From assembly GCA_035495555.1 (NCBI GenBank), contig DATJFQ010000025.1:22513-86512 (forward strand): 64,000 nt of DNA, written 5' to 3'. The position numbers were made by a program, and so were the translations under genes. This DNA is from DATJFQ01 sp035495555 (GTDB lineage: Bacteria; Acidobacteriota; Vicinamibacteria; Vicinamibacterales; 2-12-FULL-66-21). Shown here piece after piece: positions 62,238 to 64,000 of the stretch; within the stretch, counting starts at the first letter, position 1, and every line of letters begins with the position of its first letter. The notes under the pieces are model-generated. The model was given only the letters and a program-made list of their open reading frames with translations, was not told the DNA's origin and did no database searches.

Positions 62238-64000
62238 CTATTTCACGACTTCCGGCTGCAGATGCTCGCCGAAGAAGTCCTCGACCCGGTGCCACGCGTC
62301 GCGGACGACGAAGCTCCGGTCGAAGTAATGGAACTCTCCGGGATACATCATAAACGTCGTGAGGCCGCCCTTGCCGGCCTTGAGCAGGGCGTCGATGAGC
62401 ATCGCCGAATTCAGGAACGGCACGTTCACGTCGGCCGTGCCGGCGAGCACCATCAACGGCCGCTGGAGTTTGTCGATGCGCGACTGCGGGTCCGCCTGCT
62501 TGTAGACCTCAGGGTTTTCCTCCGGCGTCCCGATGCGGCTCGTCGTCCAGCCGCCGTGATACGGGTCCTCGTAATAGAGGTGGTAGTCGGCCGGCCCCGC
62601 GACATCGACTGCAGCGCGGAACCAGGTCGGTTCGCTCGTCACGGCGATCAGCGTGAAGAACCCGCCGTAGCTCAATCCCCAGACGCCGACACGATCCTGG
62701 TCCACGTACCCGAGCGTCTTCAGATACTGGTACGCCATGCGCGCGTCGGCGGCATCCTTGCCGCCGACGTCCATGTAGACGTCGTTGCGCCAGTCGCGGC
62801 CATACCCGATGCTGCCGCGATAGTCGGGGGCGATCACCACGTATCCCTTCTGCAGCAGGTACTGGTGGAATTCGTAATACACGCCTTCGTTGCGGTCCGG
62901 ATGGAAGCCGTCGTAGCTCATGTTCACGCCGTCGGGGTGGATCCAGACGATGGCCGCATGCTTCTTCGTGCGATCCAGGTTCTTCGGCACGAAGAGCCAT
63001 GCAGGTACCGGCTTGCCGTCGGGCCCCGGGTAGTGCACGAACTGGGGTGCCACGAACATCGAATGATCGATCTCCGCCGGCATCGACGACGTGAGACGCG
63101 TCGACTTGGCATTCGCCGCCGCGGCGGCGACGAAGAGGTCCGGCGAGTTTTGGGAATCCGTGTGCTGAAAGAGAATCCGCGAATCGTCCGGCGACCATTC
63201 CGGCGCCGTGTCGACACCCTTTCCGGACGTCACTGTCGTGATCGTCGCGTGCGCGGGGTCGTCGCCGATTGTCGCGAACTGAATGTGCCGATCGCCCGGC
63301 GCTTCGGCCGTATTCGCGTCCCACGCGATCTTCTTGCTGTCGTGCGACCAGACGGCCCGCCAGTGTTCGCCGGGGGTCTTCGTGATCTGGACCGGCTCAC
63401 CGCCAGACGTCGGCATCACATAGATCTGATCCCAGCCGGTCGAATCCCCGGTAACGAGCAGCCATTTGTGGTCCGGGGAGATCGACGACACGGTCGTGTT
63501 GACCGCGCTGAAGAACTTGTCCTCGTGCTCTTCGTGAATCGTCTTTGGCGCGCCGCCGGTGATGTCGATCGCTTCCCAGGTGCGCGTCTTGTTGTCCGCA
63601 GAGGTTCTCAGCGAAAGCGTGTGTGTGGCGTCGAGCCAGTTCCCGCCGCCCCCGCGGCCGCCGAATCCCCGGCCGCCGCCACCGGCCAGCTCGCGCGGCG
63701 TCCCGCCGGCTGAGGGAACGGCGTAGCTCTTGGCGTCGCCGGGCGCCCGCTCCGTCGCCACGAAGATGATCTTTGCCCCAATCTCGGGAGGCGACGAATA
63801 GTGCGGAATGGTCTCGCCGGGACTGCCGCTCGAATACGCGACGGTCGCGCCGTCGGGCGACCACGAGACGCCCTGCACCGGGGCATCTTCGTGCACGAGC
63901 GTCGCTGCGCCGCTGCCGTCGACGTTCACGACCATCAGGTCGGACGCGATCGGCGCATTCTGTGCCGGTTCGGGACCCGTGCCGGGACCGCGCCCCCGGC
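62238..64000 (-). CDS. S9-family prolyl oligopeptidase / dipeptidyl-peptidase, 5' end cut by the window
   Basis: The frame is open to the last base, so the true start lies outside; 587 codons are visible. The first ~330 residues are a PD40/WD40-like beta-propeller with repeated SPD and WSPDG strands. The C-terminal alpha/beta-hydrolase carries the triad in GLSYGGFF (Ser), AGTADVNV (Asp) and PGEFHYF (His). It trims peptides and is likely secreted. A Gly/Arg-rich low-complexity insert (GGGGRGFGGRGGGG) interrupts the propeller. Confidence 0.92.
   Translation of the reverse strand, partial: RGRGPGTGPEPAQNAPIASDLMVVNVDGSGAATLVHEDAPVQGVSWSPDGATVAYSSGSPGETIPHYSSPPEIGAKIIFVATERAPGDAKSYAVPSAGGTPRELAGGGGRGFGGRGGGGNWLDATHTLSLRTSADNKTRTWEAIDITGGAPKTIHEEHEDKFFSAVNTTVSSISPDHKWLLVTGDSTGWDQIYVMPTSGGEPVQITKTPGEHWRAVWSHDSKKIAWDANTAEAPGDRHIQFATIGDDPAHATITTVTSGKGVDTAPEWSPDDSRILFQHTDSQNSPDLFVAAAAANAKSTRLTSSMPAEIDHSMFVAPQFVHYPGPDGKPVPAWLFVPKNLDRTKKHAAIVWIHPDGVNMSYDGFHPDRNEGVYYEFHQYLLQKGYVVIAPDYRGSIGYGRDWRNDVYMDVGGKDAADARMAYQYLKTLGYVDQDRVGVWGLSYGGFFTLIAVTSEPTWFRAAVDVAGPADYHLYYEDPYHGGWTTSRIGTPEENPEVYKQADPQSRIDKLQRPLMVLAGTADVNVPFLNSAMLIDALLKAGKGGLTTFMMYPGEFHYFDRSFVVRDAWHRVEDFFGEHLQPEVVK

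Overview
The window is a dense, high-G+C bacterial chromosome segment (roughly two thirds G+C by eye) with about 53 protein genes on both strands. I saw no rRNA, tRNA, CRISPR, phage or insertion-sequence gene. An Acidobacteriota origin, probably class Vicinamibacteria, is the best guess. It rests on a TonB-dependent receptor with an N-terminal carboxypeptidase-regulatory-like domain, an ECF sigma factor translationally coupled to a membrane Ser/Thr kinase, a BlaI/M56 pair, a sulfatase-TPR lipoprotein and a fused acyl-ACP ligase/ACP/acyltransferase. No marker gene settles the taxonomy.

Layout. 0-8.5 kb: the tail of a tRNA nucleotidyltransferase, an outer-membrane barrel, a dienelactone hydrolase, the three-module lipid enzyme, IF-1, a DEAD-box helicase with a small Cys4 protein, a MerR-TPR fusion and glucokinase. 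8.7-14.3 kb: a TonB receptor and a convergent sulfatase-like TPR lipoprotein. 14.3-20.3 kb: an aldehyde dehydrogenase / saccharopine-dehydrogenase-like / aldehyde dehydrogenase operon, an exported M24 peptidase and a small membrane protein. 20.3-27 kb: an FGGY sugar kinase, a class A PBP coupled to phosphatidylcholine synthase, and a short FtsH. 27-33 kb: Lhr helicase, Nei glycosylase and a VKOR-like protein. 33-38 kb: a lipoprotein, FdhD, a haem protein, a secreted protein and an amidase. 38-53.5 kb: a signalling district with M56/BlaI, cyclophilin, ECF sigma, STK, four histidine kinases and a response regulator, interrupted by an aldo/keto reductase and a TauE/DUF1634 pair. 53.5-64 kb: cytochrome c, a cupin/TetR pair, TerC, an NmrA-like protein, a debranching-type glycosidase with a GT4 glycosyltransferase, PilT and an S9 peptidase that runs off the end.

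The most unusual signal is not a gene. More than a dozen loci carry tandem arrays of short words, nearly all about seven bases long (GAGGCGN, CCAGTAN/ACTGGCN, TTGGGNN, TTGCAGA, GGTTCTC, GTCCGTC). They are often arranged as two opposed arrays that could fold into long hairpins, and they usually sit exactly between a stop codon and the next gene. At least four have entered coding sequence, as a signal peptide, an inter-domain linker, a C-terminal tail and a sulfatase loop. A related, roughly 100-bp imperfect palindrome recurs at 0.9, 18.5 and, in degraded form, 6.5 and 20.0 kb. I know heptameric STRR repeats from filamentous cyanobacteria as a parallel, but not a named family like this one.

The best regulatory signal is at the blaI-like gene. 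A TTGACA/17 bp/GATACT promoter has one ACGAA-N4-TTCGT dyad filling its spacer and a second, 21 bp away, overlapping the -35 box. The predicted transcript starts almost at the ATG.
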